From positions 1,054,001-1,118,000 of the forward strand of contig NZ_AP028947.1 in assembly GCF_036323495.1 (NCBI RefSeq): 64,000 nt of DNA, in the 5' to 3' direction. Source of the stretch: Limnobacter thiooxidans (GTDB lineage Bacteria; Pseudomonadota; Gammaproteobacteria; Burkholderiales; Burkholderiaceae_B). A program made the translations under genes and the position numbers. Below are positions 43,548 to 52,703 of the stretch, in pieces; within the stretch, counting starts at the first letter, position 1, and every line of letters starts with the position of its first letter. The notes beneath the pieces were generated by a model. That model did not search any database. It saw only the letters and a program-made list of their open reading frames with translations, and was not told where the DNA came from.

Positions 43548-46500
43548 ATGCATATAACAAGAACGAGGTTTGGCGTGGCTTACACCAAATGTGCACTGCA
43601 GGCAGTATGGGTTTCAATATTCACCCTGGCGTTGGGGGGATGTCTTTCTTCAAGCGACGATCCAACCGTTGCATCGGGTGGCGGGGGCACCATCATCAAC
43701 CCAGCGGAATCGACGGGCAGGGTGTTCCTGATCCAGCCTGGAGCAAACGCGACCGAAGAAATGGTCAAGGCCATGGTGCAGCTCAAGCCCAAAGACATTC
43801 TTCGATTCGATTGCGGCTTTTTTGACCTGAAAACCGGTATCCAGATCACGACCACGGAAGACGTGATTATTGAAGGCTGCGGCATGGATGAAACCTTCCT
43901 TTCATTCCGGGACAGCACCTCGCAGGAAGGGTTCCTTGCCTCCAACGTGCGCGGTGTCACGGTGCGCAACCTGACCATTGGTGATTCACCCGGTGATGCG
44001 TTCAAGATGAAAGGCGTGAACCACGGCACCTTGAAAAAAGTGCGTGCCATCTGGAGTAGCGGTCGAAAACTGCCCGAAGAACGTGCAATTACAGCGGCCA
44101 ATTTCCGGAAGGAAATCAAGGTGGCTTGTACGGACCCTGCACGACACAACCCCGCCAACCCCAATCCGCTTGAAACCGACAAGACTTCGCCCGATTACAC
44201 GGTGAGCACTGCCTCAGGCCGTTATGGCATTTACCCTGTTGAATCGCGAAACATTCTGGTTGAAGAGACTGAAAGTATTGGTGCATCGGATGCGGGCATT
44301 TATGTTGGCCAAACCAATATCGCGAAAATCCGCAAAAGCCGCGCGGCATTCAACGTGTTCGGGTTTGAAATTGAAAACGTGGTGGATGGCGAGTATTCGG
44401 AGAACCTGGCCGAATGCAATTCAGGCGGCTTTCTGGTTTACGACCTGGATAACCTGACTCAGTATGGTTCGCGTTCCCGGGTTTACAACAACATCGCCCG
44501 AAACAACAACACCTACAACTTCGCCGTGCCCGGCTCGATTGTGGCCAACGTGCCGCGTGGCTCTGGCCTGATAACATTGGCTTACGACAAGATCGACATT
44601 TACGACAACGTGTTCGAGAACAATGGCACAGCCGGCATTATCCTGACCAGCTACGATTTGCTTGGTGAAAACGGCGACCGCCGCATGGATGTGTATTCCG
44701 AGGCGGTGAACATTTTCAACAACACCTTCACCAACAACGGCAATGATTTGCCGCAACCCGATTTCGCCAGCATCATCGCCACACAGGGTGCACAGATCAG
44801 CAGTGCATTTCCCTTGGTGGTGGGTTTGAAAAATGCACTGGGTGGTCAGGGTTACCGCGGGGCCCACATTGTGTGGGACGGTTACACCGATGTGTTGAAC
44901 AACAGTTGTGACTTGCCCAAAGACCGCAGTGGCAAACCCGTTGCAGTAGACGCGGATGGCAAGCCAATACAGGGTAACCAGAACCCCAACCCAAGCTGCC
45001 GCTACAACAAATACAAGTTCAAGCCCAATGGTGAACGCAAGGTGCCAGCGTGGTGGTTCAGTTGCATCAACCCAAGCAACAAGTTTGGTTCGGACAGTCT
45101 GGCTTTCTCGAATTTTCACGGCACGCGCGGACTGGATGCGGTGATCAAGCTGAACACCAGCGACCCCACGGCCAATCTGTCGCTGGAATATATTCAATCC
45201 ATCGCAACCGGAATTCCCTTGTTGCCCAGCGAGTTTGACATCAGCAAACACGATTGCATGGCGCGCTTTGGTGCTGACCTGCCACGCTTGCCCGATTTTG
45301 AATTTGAGCCTTTCGAGCCCAGTGGGCAGTTTGCACCTGAACCCGCAGCCGAGGCGGTGAAAGCCCTTTGTGAAGTGCCACTGAAAGCTGGCGTGGTGAA
45401 CGAAGCAGCATTCGCCGTAAACTGCCCAGACCTGGCCCAGTACAACCTGTTTGCTGACGACCAGAATCCGACCAGCAAACCGAACGGGCAGGGCATGCCT
45501 TACGTGTTGAACAGCAAACTGTTCAGCGATTACTCAGTCAAGCACAGGGTCATGTTCATACCTGAAGGAAAGCAGGCCCGTTTCCTTGAGGACGAGCAAA
45601 GTCGCGTGAATTCCACCATTGATTTTCCGGTGGGTACCATCATTGCCAAAACATTCTCTTTTGTGGACCAACCGCGTGCGCGTGAAACAGCGTATGAAAC
45701 ACGCCTGCTCATCAAGCGCCAACGCAAGGACGGCCAGAATTACTGGGAGGCGCTGGAATACATTTGGCAAGATGCTGGCGGTGGTAAACGCAAGGCGGTG
45801 CTGACGCAGTTCGGTGGCAGTGCGGCTGCAAGCTGGGACTATGTGGACGTGGATTCTGGCAAACGGCAAATGGGAAGTACCAATGCCTACATGTTCCCCA
45901 ATGCCAGCCAGTGCGCCATTTGCCACAGCAACAACGATGTGGACCCAGGTTCTGCACCGATTGGCCCCAAGCCGCGCAACCTTAACAGGGCATATTTGAA
46001 TGAATCGCCTTTGTTCACCGGGCAATCGCAGCACCCGGTCAATGGCAAGAACCAGTTGAAGTACATGTGTGATAACGGTCTGATGAACGGTTGCCCCAGC
46101 ACCTTTAACCTGGACCAGCGGCAGGTGGCCACCAACGTCAAGCACATACCTAAGTTCAACAACCCGGGCGATTCAGGCTTGCCTGCAAATTCAAAAGGCG
46201 ACATTGAAGCGCGGGCGCGTGCCTACCTAGAAGTGAATTGCGCGCATTGCCACAACGTGAACGGCCAGGCCTCTAACACCGGGTTTTATGTGGATGTGTT
46301 CCGCCCAGTAGACAGTACCTATGGCATTTGCAAGAAGCCCACAGCCAGCGGTTCGGAAGGTCGTGGTACCCGCACTTACGACATTCACCCCGCCATGTCC
46401 GGCGATTCGATTGTGCCTTACCGCATGGGGCCGGAAGCAGTGGAACTGGCTGCAAAAATGCCTCCGCTGGCCCGCAGTGTGGTCCACACGGAAGCTGTGA

Positions 46501-46625
46501 GCCTGATCAACCAGTGGATCGACCAGGTGATTGATTCCAGCTACGAGAACGCCAGTGCCTGTCAGACCGGCAATACCTCGGGCGGGGGCCTGCCCTTGAT
46601 TGGAGGGCTTCCCCTGTTACCATAG
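43548..46625 (+). CDS. Fused parallel beta-helix / diheme cytochrome lipoprotein
   Basis: A 1025-residue exported protein. The signal ends in the lipobox 'LGGC' near residue 30. Residues about 55-460 form a right-handed parallel beta-helix ('GVTVRNLTIGDSPGDAFKMK', 'SRNILVEETESIGASDAGIY'), and residues about 600-1010 resemble the diheme family often encoded beside such beta-helix proteins, with heme motifs 'CAICH' and 'CAHCH'. In other bacteria these two parts are usually separate neighbouring genes; here they are one chain. It may bind or process a polymer and pass electrons. Divergent from the fcc operon. Confidence 0.82.
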   Translation: MHITRTRFGVAYTKCALQAVWVSIFTLALGGCLSSSDDPTVASGGGGTIINPAESTGRVFLIQPGANATEEMVKAMVQLKPKDILRFDCGFFDLKTGIQITTTEDVIIEGCGMDETFLSFRDSTSQEGFLASNVRGVTVRNLTIGDSPGDAFKMKGVNHGTLKKVRAIWSSGRKLPEERAITAANFRKEIKVACTDPARHNPANPNPLETDKTSPDYTVSTASGRYGIYPVESRNILVEETESIGASDAGIYVGQTNIAKIRKSRAAFNVFGFEIENVVDGEYSENLAECNSGGFLVYDLDNLTQYGSRSRVYNNIARNNNTYNFAVPGSIVANVPRGSGLITLAYDKIDIYDNVFENNGTAGIILTSYDLLGENGDRRMDVYSEAVNIFNNTFTNNGNDLPQPDFASIIATQGAQISSAFPLVVGLKNALGGQGYRGAHIVWDGYTDVLNNSCDLPKDRSGKPVAVDADGKPIQGNQNPNPSCRYNKYKFKPNGERKVPAWWFSCINPSNKFGSDSLAFSNFHGTRGLDAVIKLNTSDPTANLSLEYIQSIATGIPLLPSEFDISKHDCMARFGADLPRLPDFEFEPFEPSGQFAPEPAAEAVKALCEVPLKAGVVNEAAFAVNCPDLAQYNLFADDQNPTSKPNGQGMPYVLNSKLFSDYSVKHRVMFIPEGKQARFLEDEQSRVNSTIDFPVGTIIAKTFSFVDQPRARETAYETRLLIKRQRKDGQNYWEALEYIWQDAGGGKRKAVLTQFGGSAAASWDYVDVDSGKRQMGSTNAYMFPNASQCAICHSNNDVDPGSAPIGPKPRNLNRAYLNESPLFTGQSQHPVNGKNQLKYMCDNGLMNGCPSTFNLDQRQVATNVKHIPKFNNPGDSGLPANSKGDIEARARAYLEVNCAHCHNVNGQASNTGFYVDVFRPVDSTYGICKKPTASGSEGRGTRTYDIHPAMSGDSIVPYRMGPEAVELAAKMPPLARSVVHTEAVSLINQWIDQVIDSSYENASACQTGNTSGGGLPLIGGLPLLP

Positions 46626-46629
46626 GGGC

Positions 46630-47445
46630 ATGGAATTATTCAAAGATCCCACCACTTTGTTTCTGTTCAAACTGGCCATCACCTTTGGTTTGATGGCCAG
46701 TGGCTTCTTCGTGAACCGGGCCCTTTCCTGGTCTCTGCGCAAGCTCCACCCCTATCACCCTGAAAAGGCGCGTTCCCAACTGGTGTTCCTGAAAAACCTG
46801 GTTCGGATGGCCGTATTCTTCCTGTTGATCTCCGTGTGGGCCTCGCAGATTTCCGGGGCGTTTCTCAGCGTGGTGGCCATTGCAGGCGCCATGATCATCA
46901 CCGGCAAGGAAGTGGTGCTCAGCCTGTTGGGTTATGTGAACATTTCATTGTCCAAGCCTTTTCGAATTGGCGACTACATCGAAATTGGCACGCAGAATGG
47001 CCGGGTCATCGACATTGATCTGCTCAGCACCAAGCTTTTTGAAATTGGCATGTCGGGCAAATACACTGGGCGACGCCTGGCTGTGCCCAATGCCATGGTG
47101 TTGACTCAAACCATCAAACACCTGTCGATGTTGGGCCAATTCAGCCTGTACACCATTGAAATCATCTTGCCGTTCAAGGTCGATACCGTAAAGGCGGAAG
47201 AGGTAGCGTTACAGGTGGCCAACACCGTGTCTGCAAGCTGGCTGGAAGAAGCCGACAAGTTTTTTGACCAGATTGAGGTGTCCGAATTCGTGGATTTGCC
47301 TGGTGCCAAACCCGAGGTGTTTTGGCAGGCCTACAATGAGCTGGCGCACAAAATGATTGTTCGCCTGGCTTGCCCACTTGAAAAGCGCGGCGATGCCGAA
47401 CAGGCCATCTACAAAGGCTTCTGGTGCGAATTCGGCCCGGTGTGA
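46630..47445 (+). CDS. MscS-family mechanosensitive channel
   Basis: A 271-residue inner-membrane protein. Two or three helices come first, then the pore-lining helix and beta domain ('GAMIITGKEVVLSLLGYVNI', 'SKPFRIGDYIEIGTQNGRV'), and then a soluble C-terminal domain. It would open under membrane tension to release solutes in hypo-osmotic shock. The start at 46630 has GGGG upstream, very close; an in-frame TTG at 46600 is inside the preceding gene. It sits 78 bases before the Zrg-like operon. Confidence 0.82.
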   Translation: MELFKDPTTLFLFKLAITFGLMASGFFVNRALSWSLRKLHPYHPEKARSQLVFLKNLVRMAVFFLLISVWASQISGAFLSVVAIAGAMIITGKEVVLSLLGYVNISLSKPFRIGDYIEIGTQNGRVIDIDLLSTKLFEIGMSGKYTGRRLAVPNAMVLTQTIKHLSMLGQFSLYTIEIILPFKVDTVKAEEVALQVANTVSASWLEEADKFFDQIEVSEFVDLPGAKPEVFWQAYNELAHKMIVRLACPLEKRGDAEQAIYKGFWCEFGPV

Positions 47446-47523
47446 ATTGCGCTGAAAACCGGGAACCTCCGTACAGAATGACAGGTCTACTTTCCACCCA
47501 ATTGAAACACTGAAAGGACATTC

Positions 47524-48102
47524 ATGACAGATTTCGCAGTTCGCCCCTTGTTGGGTAATCTTTGTTTGTTGGCCGCGGCAATGACGTTCAGCGCGACTGC
47601 AAGTGCGGGCGCGGACCACAACACCGCCGCCCATGTACACGGCGTGGGTGACATGGAAATTGTGCAAGATGGCAATGGCTTGTTCATCAGCCTGATGACG
47701 CCCTTACACAATGTATTGGGTTTTGAGCACACGCCGAAGACCGATGCAGAAAAAGTGAAAGCGCGCCGGGTGGTTTCACTGCTTAAGGCCAATGGGCTGT
47801 TTGCATTTACGCCCACGGCCCAGTGCAAGCGCAGCGGATACAAACTGTATTCCGAGGTGCTGAATCCCCATTCTCACGGCCCCTCGGATGACCACCAGCA
47901 CCACGATGCGGATCACGGGCATTCTGATCTGCGTGCTACCTACGAATTTGAATGCGAATTCCCAGACAAGCTCAAGCTGATCGAAGTGCGCGCATTTCGC
48001 CAGTTCCCTGGTTTTGAGAAAATTGAAGTGCAGGCACTTTTCCCCAGCGGACAAGTGGGCGCAACCCTGACACCTGCCAAAAACCGCCTGGAAATCAAAT
48101 GA
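47524..48102 (+). CDS. DUF2796 protein, ZrgA-like metal-binding periplasmic protein
   Basis: A 192-residue protein with a signal peptide and His-rich segments: 'HNTAAHVHGVGDMEI' near the mature N-terminus and 'HSHGPSDDHQHHDADHGHSD' in the middle. The layout matches DUF2796 (ZrgA of Vibrio), a periplasmic zinc-linked protein. It overlaps the ABC ATPase gene by 4 bases (ATGA at 48099). With the ATPase, the permease and the DUF3299 protein it forms a Zrg-like operon, presumably for zinc uptake. Confidence 0.82.
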   Translation: MTDFAVRPLLGNLCLLAAAMTFSATASAGADHNTAAHVHGVGDMEIVQDGNGLFISLMTPLHNVLGFEHTPKTDAEKVKARRVVSLLKANGLFAFTPTAQCKRSGYKLYSEVLNPHSHGPSDDHQHHDADHGHSDLRATYEFECEFPDKLKLIEVRAFRQFPGFEKIEVQALFPSGQVGATLTPAKNRLEIK

Positions 48103-48794
48103 CACAAGCCGTGCTTCAGTGCCAAAACCTGGCATTCAAGTACGCCAGCAGCGGCTTTGAATTGCAGGTGCCTGAATTCTCGATGCAGGCTGGGGAAACC
48201 GTGTTTCTCGAAGGTGACAGCGGCAGTGGCAAAAGTACGCTTCTGAACCTGATGGCGGGGGTGCTGTTGCCACAGACCGGCCATGTCAGTTTGATGGGCC
48301 AAAAGCTGAACGACTTGTCGGCCAGCCGCTGTGACGCCTTGCGGGTGGACCATGTGGGCTTTCTGTTTCAACAATTCAATTTGCTGGCGTATCTCAGTGT
48401 GCTCGACAATGTGGCCTTGCCCTGCAAATTTTCCAAACGCCGCAGGCAACAGGCTGTGCAGCAGTGCGGCAGTGTGGTGCAGGCCGCAGTGAATTTGCTG
48501 GATGCACTGGGCATGTCCGATTTTGCAAGGCAGCCGGTTGGCACCCTGTCGGTGGGGCAGCAACAGCGCGTTGCCGCAGCCCGAGCGCTGATTGGCAAGC
48601 CTGACCTGGTGATCGCGGATGAACCCACCTCGGCGCTGGATGCAAGGCACCAGGCCCGGTTTGTTCAGCTGTTGCTCAAGCAGGCTGCGCAGCAGAACAC
48701 CGCTGTGATTCTGGTCAGTCACGATCCGCGGCTCGCCGAGCATTGTCAGCGCCGCGAGCAGATGTCCAGGTGGCAAGCTGGGGGATACGCATGA
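48099..48794 (+). CDS. ABC transporter ATPase (LolD/MacB-like) of the Zrg-like operon
   Basis: A 231-residue ATPase with Walker A 'GDSGSGKST', signature 'LSVGQQQRVAAARAL', Walker B 'LVIADEPTSALD' and switch His in 'LVSHDPR'. The type is that of LolD/MacB-like ATPases, which work with FtsX-type permeases. It overlaps the neighbouring genes by 4 bases at each end. In Zrg-like operons it powers metal-linked transport; a mechanical (MacB-like) role rather than simple import is possible. Confidence 0.88.
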   Translation: MTQAVLQCQNLAFKYASSGFELQVPEFSMQAGETVFLEGDSGSGKSTLLNLMAGVLLPQTGHVSLMGQKLNDLSASRCDALRVDHVGFLFQQFNLLAYLSVLDNVALPCKFSKRRRQQAVQQCGSVVQAAVNLLDALGMSDFARQPVGTLSVGQQQRVAAARALIGKPDLVIADEPTSALDARHQARFVQLLLKQAAQQNTAVILVSHDPRLAEHCQRREQMSRWQAGGYA

Positions 48795-50089
48795 TCCAAA
48801 CCCTTCTTTTGCTGGCCAGCCGAAGTGCCTGGAGCAGAAAAGCCAGTTTGTTGCTCTTGTTGCTCAGCGTGATCACGTCCACTTGCCTGTTGCTGGGCAT
48901 TGACCTGGCCCGGCAAAGTGCCAAGGCCAGCTTTTCCAATGCGGTGGCTGGCACTGACCTCATTGTTGGGGCGCAAACCAGCCCGGTGTCGTTGTTGCTG
49001 TACAGCGTGTTTCGAATTGGGCAAGCCACACAGAATGTGCCGTATTCCGAATTTGAACGCCTGGAACAAGATCCCCGTGTGAAACATGCCTTGCCAATTG
49101 CCTTGGGCGATTCCTATCGCGGCTTTGCCGTGGTGGGTACCAAATCAGCCTATTTTGAACAGTTTCTATACGGAGCCCGACAAAACCTTCAGTTTGCGGA
49201 AGGTCAGTCCTTTGAGGATTACCAGATCGGCAAGCCAGCGGGCGTGCTCTTTCAGGCTGTGCTGGGGGCTGAAGTTGCAAAGCGCCTGAAACACCAGTTG
49301 GGCGACCGCATTGCCTTAAGCCATGGTATGCAAATTCAGCAAACCGGCCCAAGCCATGCCGACAAACCTTTCACCGTGGTCGGTATTTTGAAGCCAACCG
49401 GCACACCGGTTGACCAAAGTGTGCACATTAGCCTGGCCGGTATGGAGGCCATTCATGTGGATTGGGCAGCCGGTGTTCCAGTACCTGGTGCCGACATTCC
49501 TGCTGAATATGTGACCAAATTCAATTTGCAGCCCAAATCGGTTACCGCGGTGTTGTTGGCCTTGAACAACCGGGCCGGTGTGTTCCGGATACAGCGGGAG
49601 CTTGAGAACAGACCCGATGCGGCCTTGAGCGCTATTCTGCCCGGCGTTGCCCTGAGCAGCCTGTGGCAAACCGTGGGCCTGGTTGAACAGGTATTGTTGT
49701 TCGTGGCCGCGCTGGTTGCCTTGGTCAGTGCCTTGGGCTTGGTCAGCGTAATGCTGGTTGCCTTGGGCCAACGCCGGCGTGAAATGGCGGTGTTGCGTTC
49801 AGTGGGTGCAGGGCCAAGAACCGTATTCACATTGCTGTGTCTCGAAAGTGCTTTGGTGATGCTGCTGGGGGTTTCATTGGGAATTCTGTTGCTTGCTGTA
49901 GCCGGTTCAGCGTTTGCGCCCTGGGTTCAGGCACAATTTGGGCTGCAGTTGGTGCCCTTGTTCGAGTTGAAAGCAGGTCTCGCAGCTGTAGCTGCATTTG
50001 CCGGGTTTGGTAGCCTGCTGGGCGTGGTGCCTGCGGTACAGGCCTATCGTAGTCAGCTACAAGATGGGTTAAACCCCAGGTTGAATTGA
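48791..50089 (+). CDS. FtsX/MacB-type ABC permease of the Zrg-like operon
   Basis: A 432-residue permease: one N-terminal helix ('SLLLLLLSVITSTCLLLGID'), a periplasmic domain of about 230 residues, then three helices in the FtsX domain ('LVSALGLVSVMLVALGQRRR', 'LVMLLGVSLGILLLAVAG'). The start at 48791 overlaps the ATPase stop (ATGA). The protein pairs with the upstream ATPase. The His-rich ZrgA-like protein and DUF3299 protein in the same operon suggest a metal-related cargo. Confidence 0.87.
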   Translation: MIQTLLLLASRSAWSRKASLLLLLLSVITSTCLLLGIDLARQSAKASFSNAVAGTDLIVGAQTSPVSLLLYSVFRIGQATQNVPYSEFERLEQDPRVKHALPIALGDSYRGFAVVGTKSAYFEQFLYGARQNLQFAEGQSFEDYQIGKPAGVLFQAVLGAEVAKRLKHQLGDRIALSHGMQIQQTGPSHADKPFTVVGILKPTGTPVDQSVHISLAGMEAIHVDWAAGVPVPGADIPAEYVTKFNLQPKSVTAVLLALNNRAGVFRIQRELENRPDAALSAILPGVALSSLWQTVGLVEQVLLFVAALVALVSALGLVSVMLVALGQRRREMAVLRSVGAGPRTVFTLLCLESALVMLLGVSLGILLLAVAGSAFAPWVQAQFGLQLVPLFELKAGLAAVAAFAGFGSLLGVVPAVQAYRSQLQDGLNPRLN

Positions 50090-50113
50090 AAAACTGATCA
50101 GGATTTGTAGTCG

Positions 50114-50800
50114 ATGAATATTAAAAAACTGGCTGTGCTTGGCTTGGTTGTTGCCACACTGACTGCACTGGGTTATGGGTTGGCATCCTGGTTCATGGGA
50201 AAGCCTGAACAAGTAAAGCAAGGCACCACCGAGCTTGAGAAAACCCTTGCGCAACTGACCGCTGAAGCCTCTGCAAATGGTGAAGACTATGCCGTGGGTG
50301 ATCGTTTGCCAGCAGGTGAACCCAAAAAGGCAGCCGAGTTTGATCCGGCATTTCCTGAACTTCAATGGGATGATTTGATGCCCGCAGACTGGGATCCCAT
50401 GGCGGCCTTCCGCGGCATGAACATTGCCGAACTTCAAGACAATGACCCCAAAGCGCAAGAAGCCTTGGACACCATGCGCAAGGCCTGGAATGACGCACCG
50501 GTCAACCCCAAGCTTGTCGGCAAGAAGGTCAGAATTCCCGGTTTTGCCATCCCGGTGGAACAGAGCGACAAGGGCGTGGACGAGTTGCTGCTGGTCCCGT
50601 ATTTCGGTGCCTGTATTCATACCCCGCCGCCCCCGGCCAACCAGATCATTCACGTGAAGTTGAGTGAACCGCAACCGGCGGTGGGTGCTATGCAGGCCTA
50701 CTGGATTTGGGGTGAAATCTCTGCTCAAAAATTTAGCAGTGAATTGGGTGACGCTGCTTATCTGATTACTGCAAGCGGTATTCAACCCTACGAAGACTAA
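50114..50800 (+). CDS. DUF3299 protein of the Zrg-like operon
   Basis: A 228-residue protein with an N-terminal membrane anchor (residues 7-27) and a C-terminal DUF3299 domain whose hallmark is 'LVPYFGACIHTPPPPANQII'. The Cys and His in that motif could bind a metal. It follows the permease after 24 bases and ends at a terminator. DUF3299 proteins accompany DUF2796 and an ABC transporter in Zrg-type zinc systems; the role is not understood. Confidence 0.8.
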   Translation: MNIKKLAVLGLVVATLTALGYGLASWFMGKPEQVKQGTTELEKTLAQLTAEASANGEDYAVGDRLPAGEPKKAAEFDPAFPELQWDDLMPADWDPMAAFRGMNIAELQDNDPKAQEALDTMRKAWNDAPVNPKLVGKKVRIPGFAIPVEQSDKGVDELLLVPYFGACIHTPPPPANQIIHVKLSEPQPAVGAMQAYWIWGEISAQKFSSELGDAAYLITASGIQPYED

Positions 50801-50815
50801 GCTCATCTTCTCTCC

Positions 50816-50850
50816 AAAGCCGCGCGGGCTCAGCCTTTGCGGCTTTATTA
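50816..50850 (+). terminator. Rho-independent terminator of the Zrg-like operon
   Basis: AAAGCCGC (50816-50823) pairs perfectly with GCGGCTTT (50839-50846) across a 15-base loop, with a short T-rich tail. It lies 16 bases after the DUF3299 stop. Confidence 0.7.
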
Positions 50851-51008
50851 GTAAAAACCCCTCTATTTTTATCGTTGACTTGGTGTGATGCTGCTCCTAC
50901 CTTTACATCAGTCAATGTTACATTCAATAAAACAAACAAACGTTTGGTAAAAAGTTTGAGAAGAGAATAGTGCGCAAAGCACCTGGTTTTCACTGGAGGA
51001 GTTGGTAC

Positions 51009-51995
51009 ATGGGCAATATGACAGCAGGCAAGGAATTCGCAGCAATGCATCACCTGGAGCTTGCGTTTCTTGATGATGTAGCCCCAACTTATCTGCGCCT
51101 GGCCAGGCCACCGCATGGTTTGAAAATTCGCCAGTGGAAAAACCGAAGCGCCGTGCCCTTGATCAATAAGTTGCACGCAGGCCTGTCAGGTTTGAAGCGC
51201 AAACAGGCCACTGTTCTGGATCACAAACTGGTGTGGCTGGAGGGCGGAAGCCCCTTGGGGTCGCCAGTGGTGTTGTTGCACGGCTTTGCCTCCAACAAGG
51301 AAAACTGGTTGTCGCTGGTGCCATTTTTGCTGAAGCAGCACCGCCTGTTTGTGCTGGACTTGCCCGGTTGGGGCGAAAGCCAGTTCAACGCCAATGTGCC
51401 ATATGGTCTGGATGATCAGGTTGCCCGCGTGGCCGCATGGATTGAACAACATGCTCCAGGACCGGTCCACTTGGTGGGCAATTCGGTTGGTGGCTTGGTG
51501 TCGGCCCTGCTGGCCGGCCGCCATGGCAATCTGGTCAAAACACTGTGCCTGATGAACCCGGCGGGCGGGAAAGGCGAAAACCACACCCGTTTTGAGGCTG
51601 GTTTGCGCGAAGGCCGAAACCCCATGATTGTGGAAAGCCTGGCCGGTGCGCACACCCTGATGAGCCTGGCCGTGCACAACCGCGCCATCGCCTTGGCACT
51701 TGCGCCGGTGATGGCTCAAGACCTGATCAGCCGCCGTCATGTGAATCGCCACCTGTTTCACCAAATGTTTGTGAACGCACCCAACCCCGACGGCCCCGGT
51801 ATGTCTGCCACCCAGGCGCCCACCCTGATCATGTGGGGCAAAAAGGACCGTCTCGTACATTACACCGGTGCTTATACCTACCAGGCCATTATTCCTCATG
51901 CAGATGTGATACTTTTTGACGAAGTCGGGCACCTGCCCATGGTTGAAATTCCGATCCGCACAGCCAAAGCCTTGCAGGAGTTTTGGTCCGCTTGA
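51009..51995 (+). CDS. Alpha/beta hydrolase
   Basis: A 328-residue alpha/beta hydrolase. The oxyanion loop 'VVLLHGFASNKENWLSLVPF', the nucleophile elbow 'GNSVGG', the acid in 'MWGKKDRLVHY' and the His in 'EVGHLPMVE' form a complete catalytic set. About 75 residues before the hydrolase core are extra. The start at 51009 has GGAGGAG about 7 bases upstream, far better than the earlier in-frame codon at 50970. The substrate is unknown; an acyl or polymer ester is plausible. Confidence 0.85.
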   Translation: MGNMTAGKEFAAMHHLELAFLDDVAPTYLRLARPPHGLKIRQWKNRSAVPLINKLHAGLSGLKRKQATVLDHKLVWLEGGSPLGSPVVLLHGFASNKENWLSLVPFLLKQHRLFVLDLPGWGESQFNANVPYGLDDQVARVAAWIEQHAPGPVHLVGNSVGGLVSALLAGRHGNLVKTLCLMNPAGGKGENHTRFEAGLREGRNPMIVESLAGAHTLMSLAVHNRAIALALAPVMAQDLISRRHVNRHLFHQMFVNAPNPDGPGMSATQAPTLIMWGKKDRLVHYTGAYTYQAIIPHADVILFDEVGHLPMVEIPIRTAKALQEFWSA

Positions 51996-52020
51996 TCGCA
52001 CAACAAGGGGAATTTGAAGC

Positions 52021-52314
52021 ATGAATATTCGTCAAGCCTGTTTTGCAGGCGCTTTTACATGTTTGCTGGCCGCGTGCGGGCAAAACCTGAATGGGGTGTA
52101 CAAAGACGAACTGGGTTTGCAAAAATACGAGTTCCAGGGCAATGGCACCGTGTATGTGTCGACCATGGGTGTAACCCGTGAGGCCGCTTACACCGTTGAA
52201 GACAAGAAAGTCAAAATCACCAAGGATGGTGACACCCTGATTTACGACCTCAATGACGATGGCACCATCAAGGGCCCATTGGGAATGACGTTAAAGCCTG
52301 AACCTGCCAAGTAA
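52021..52314 (+). CDS. Small lipoprotein
   Basis: A 97-residue protein with a lipoprotein signal ('AFTCLLAACGQNLNGVYKDE', lipobox LAAC). The mature part is beta-type, with alternating strands ('LQKYEFQGNGTVYVST', 'DTLIYDLNDDGTIKGP'), like small secreted proteins that bind hydrophobic molecules. It follows the hydrolase by 25 bases and may share its transcript. A terminator ends the unit. The function is unknown. Confidence 0.7.
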   Translation: MNIRQACFAGAFTCLLAACGQNLNGVYKDELGLQKYEFQGNGTVYVSTMGVTREAAYTVEDKKVKITKDGDTLIYDLNDDGTIKGPLGMTLKPEPAK

Positions 52315-52340
52315 ACCCGGCTTATTGTGTTCCATTCTGA

Positions 52341-52366
52341 AACCCGCTCCAGCAGCGGGTTTTTTT
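52341..52366 (+). terminator. Rho-independent terminator after the small lipoprotein
   Basis: AACCCGCT (52341-52348) pairs with AGCGGGTT (52354-52361) across a 5-base loop, with a run of T to 52366. Confidence 0.85.
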
Positions 52367-52514
52367 ACGTTCCCTCGAAAGCATTAATTCGATATTGGTG
52401 CCTTTTTCCGCTTCTTTTCCCCCAATTGGGGGCAAGCCAATCGGAGCACACTGGTTACAAGCGTGAAATGTTGATTTCATCGCATGTAACAAAAGTGCTT
52501 CGTTGGAGATATCA

Positions 52515-52703
52515 ATGCAAAGCCTCCCAATTCAGCTTCTACAGGTACTGCACCAGTGGGCAGCAATAGCCTACCTGGCCGTTCGCAGTGCCTGTTGCCA
52601 TGGCTGGTTTGAGGCATTTGAGCATTCTTGCGCAGAGCCGGAAGAGCCTGTGTGCCCGGTCAAACAATTGATAGGAATGTCTGTTCATGAAAAAACACAA
52701 TAA
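52515..52703 (+). CDS. Possible small protein before the chemosensory operon
   Basis: A 62-residue frame starting at ATG 52515 with GGAG about 8 bases upstream. It ends inside the next gene (17-base overlap with 52687), consistent with translational coupling. Residues 3-27 are hydrophobic and several Cys are present. No family is recognised. It may be a leader peptide or not coding at all. Confidence 0.35.
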   Translation: MQSLPIQLLQVLHQWAAIAYLAVRSACCHGWFEAFEHSCAEPEEPVCPVKQLIGMSVHEKTQ

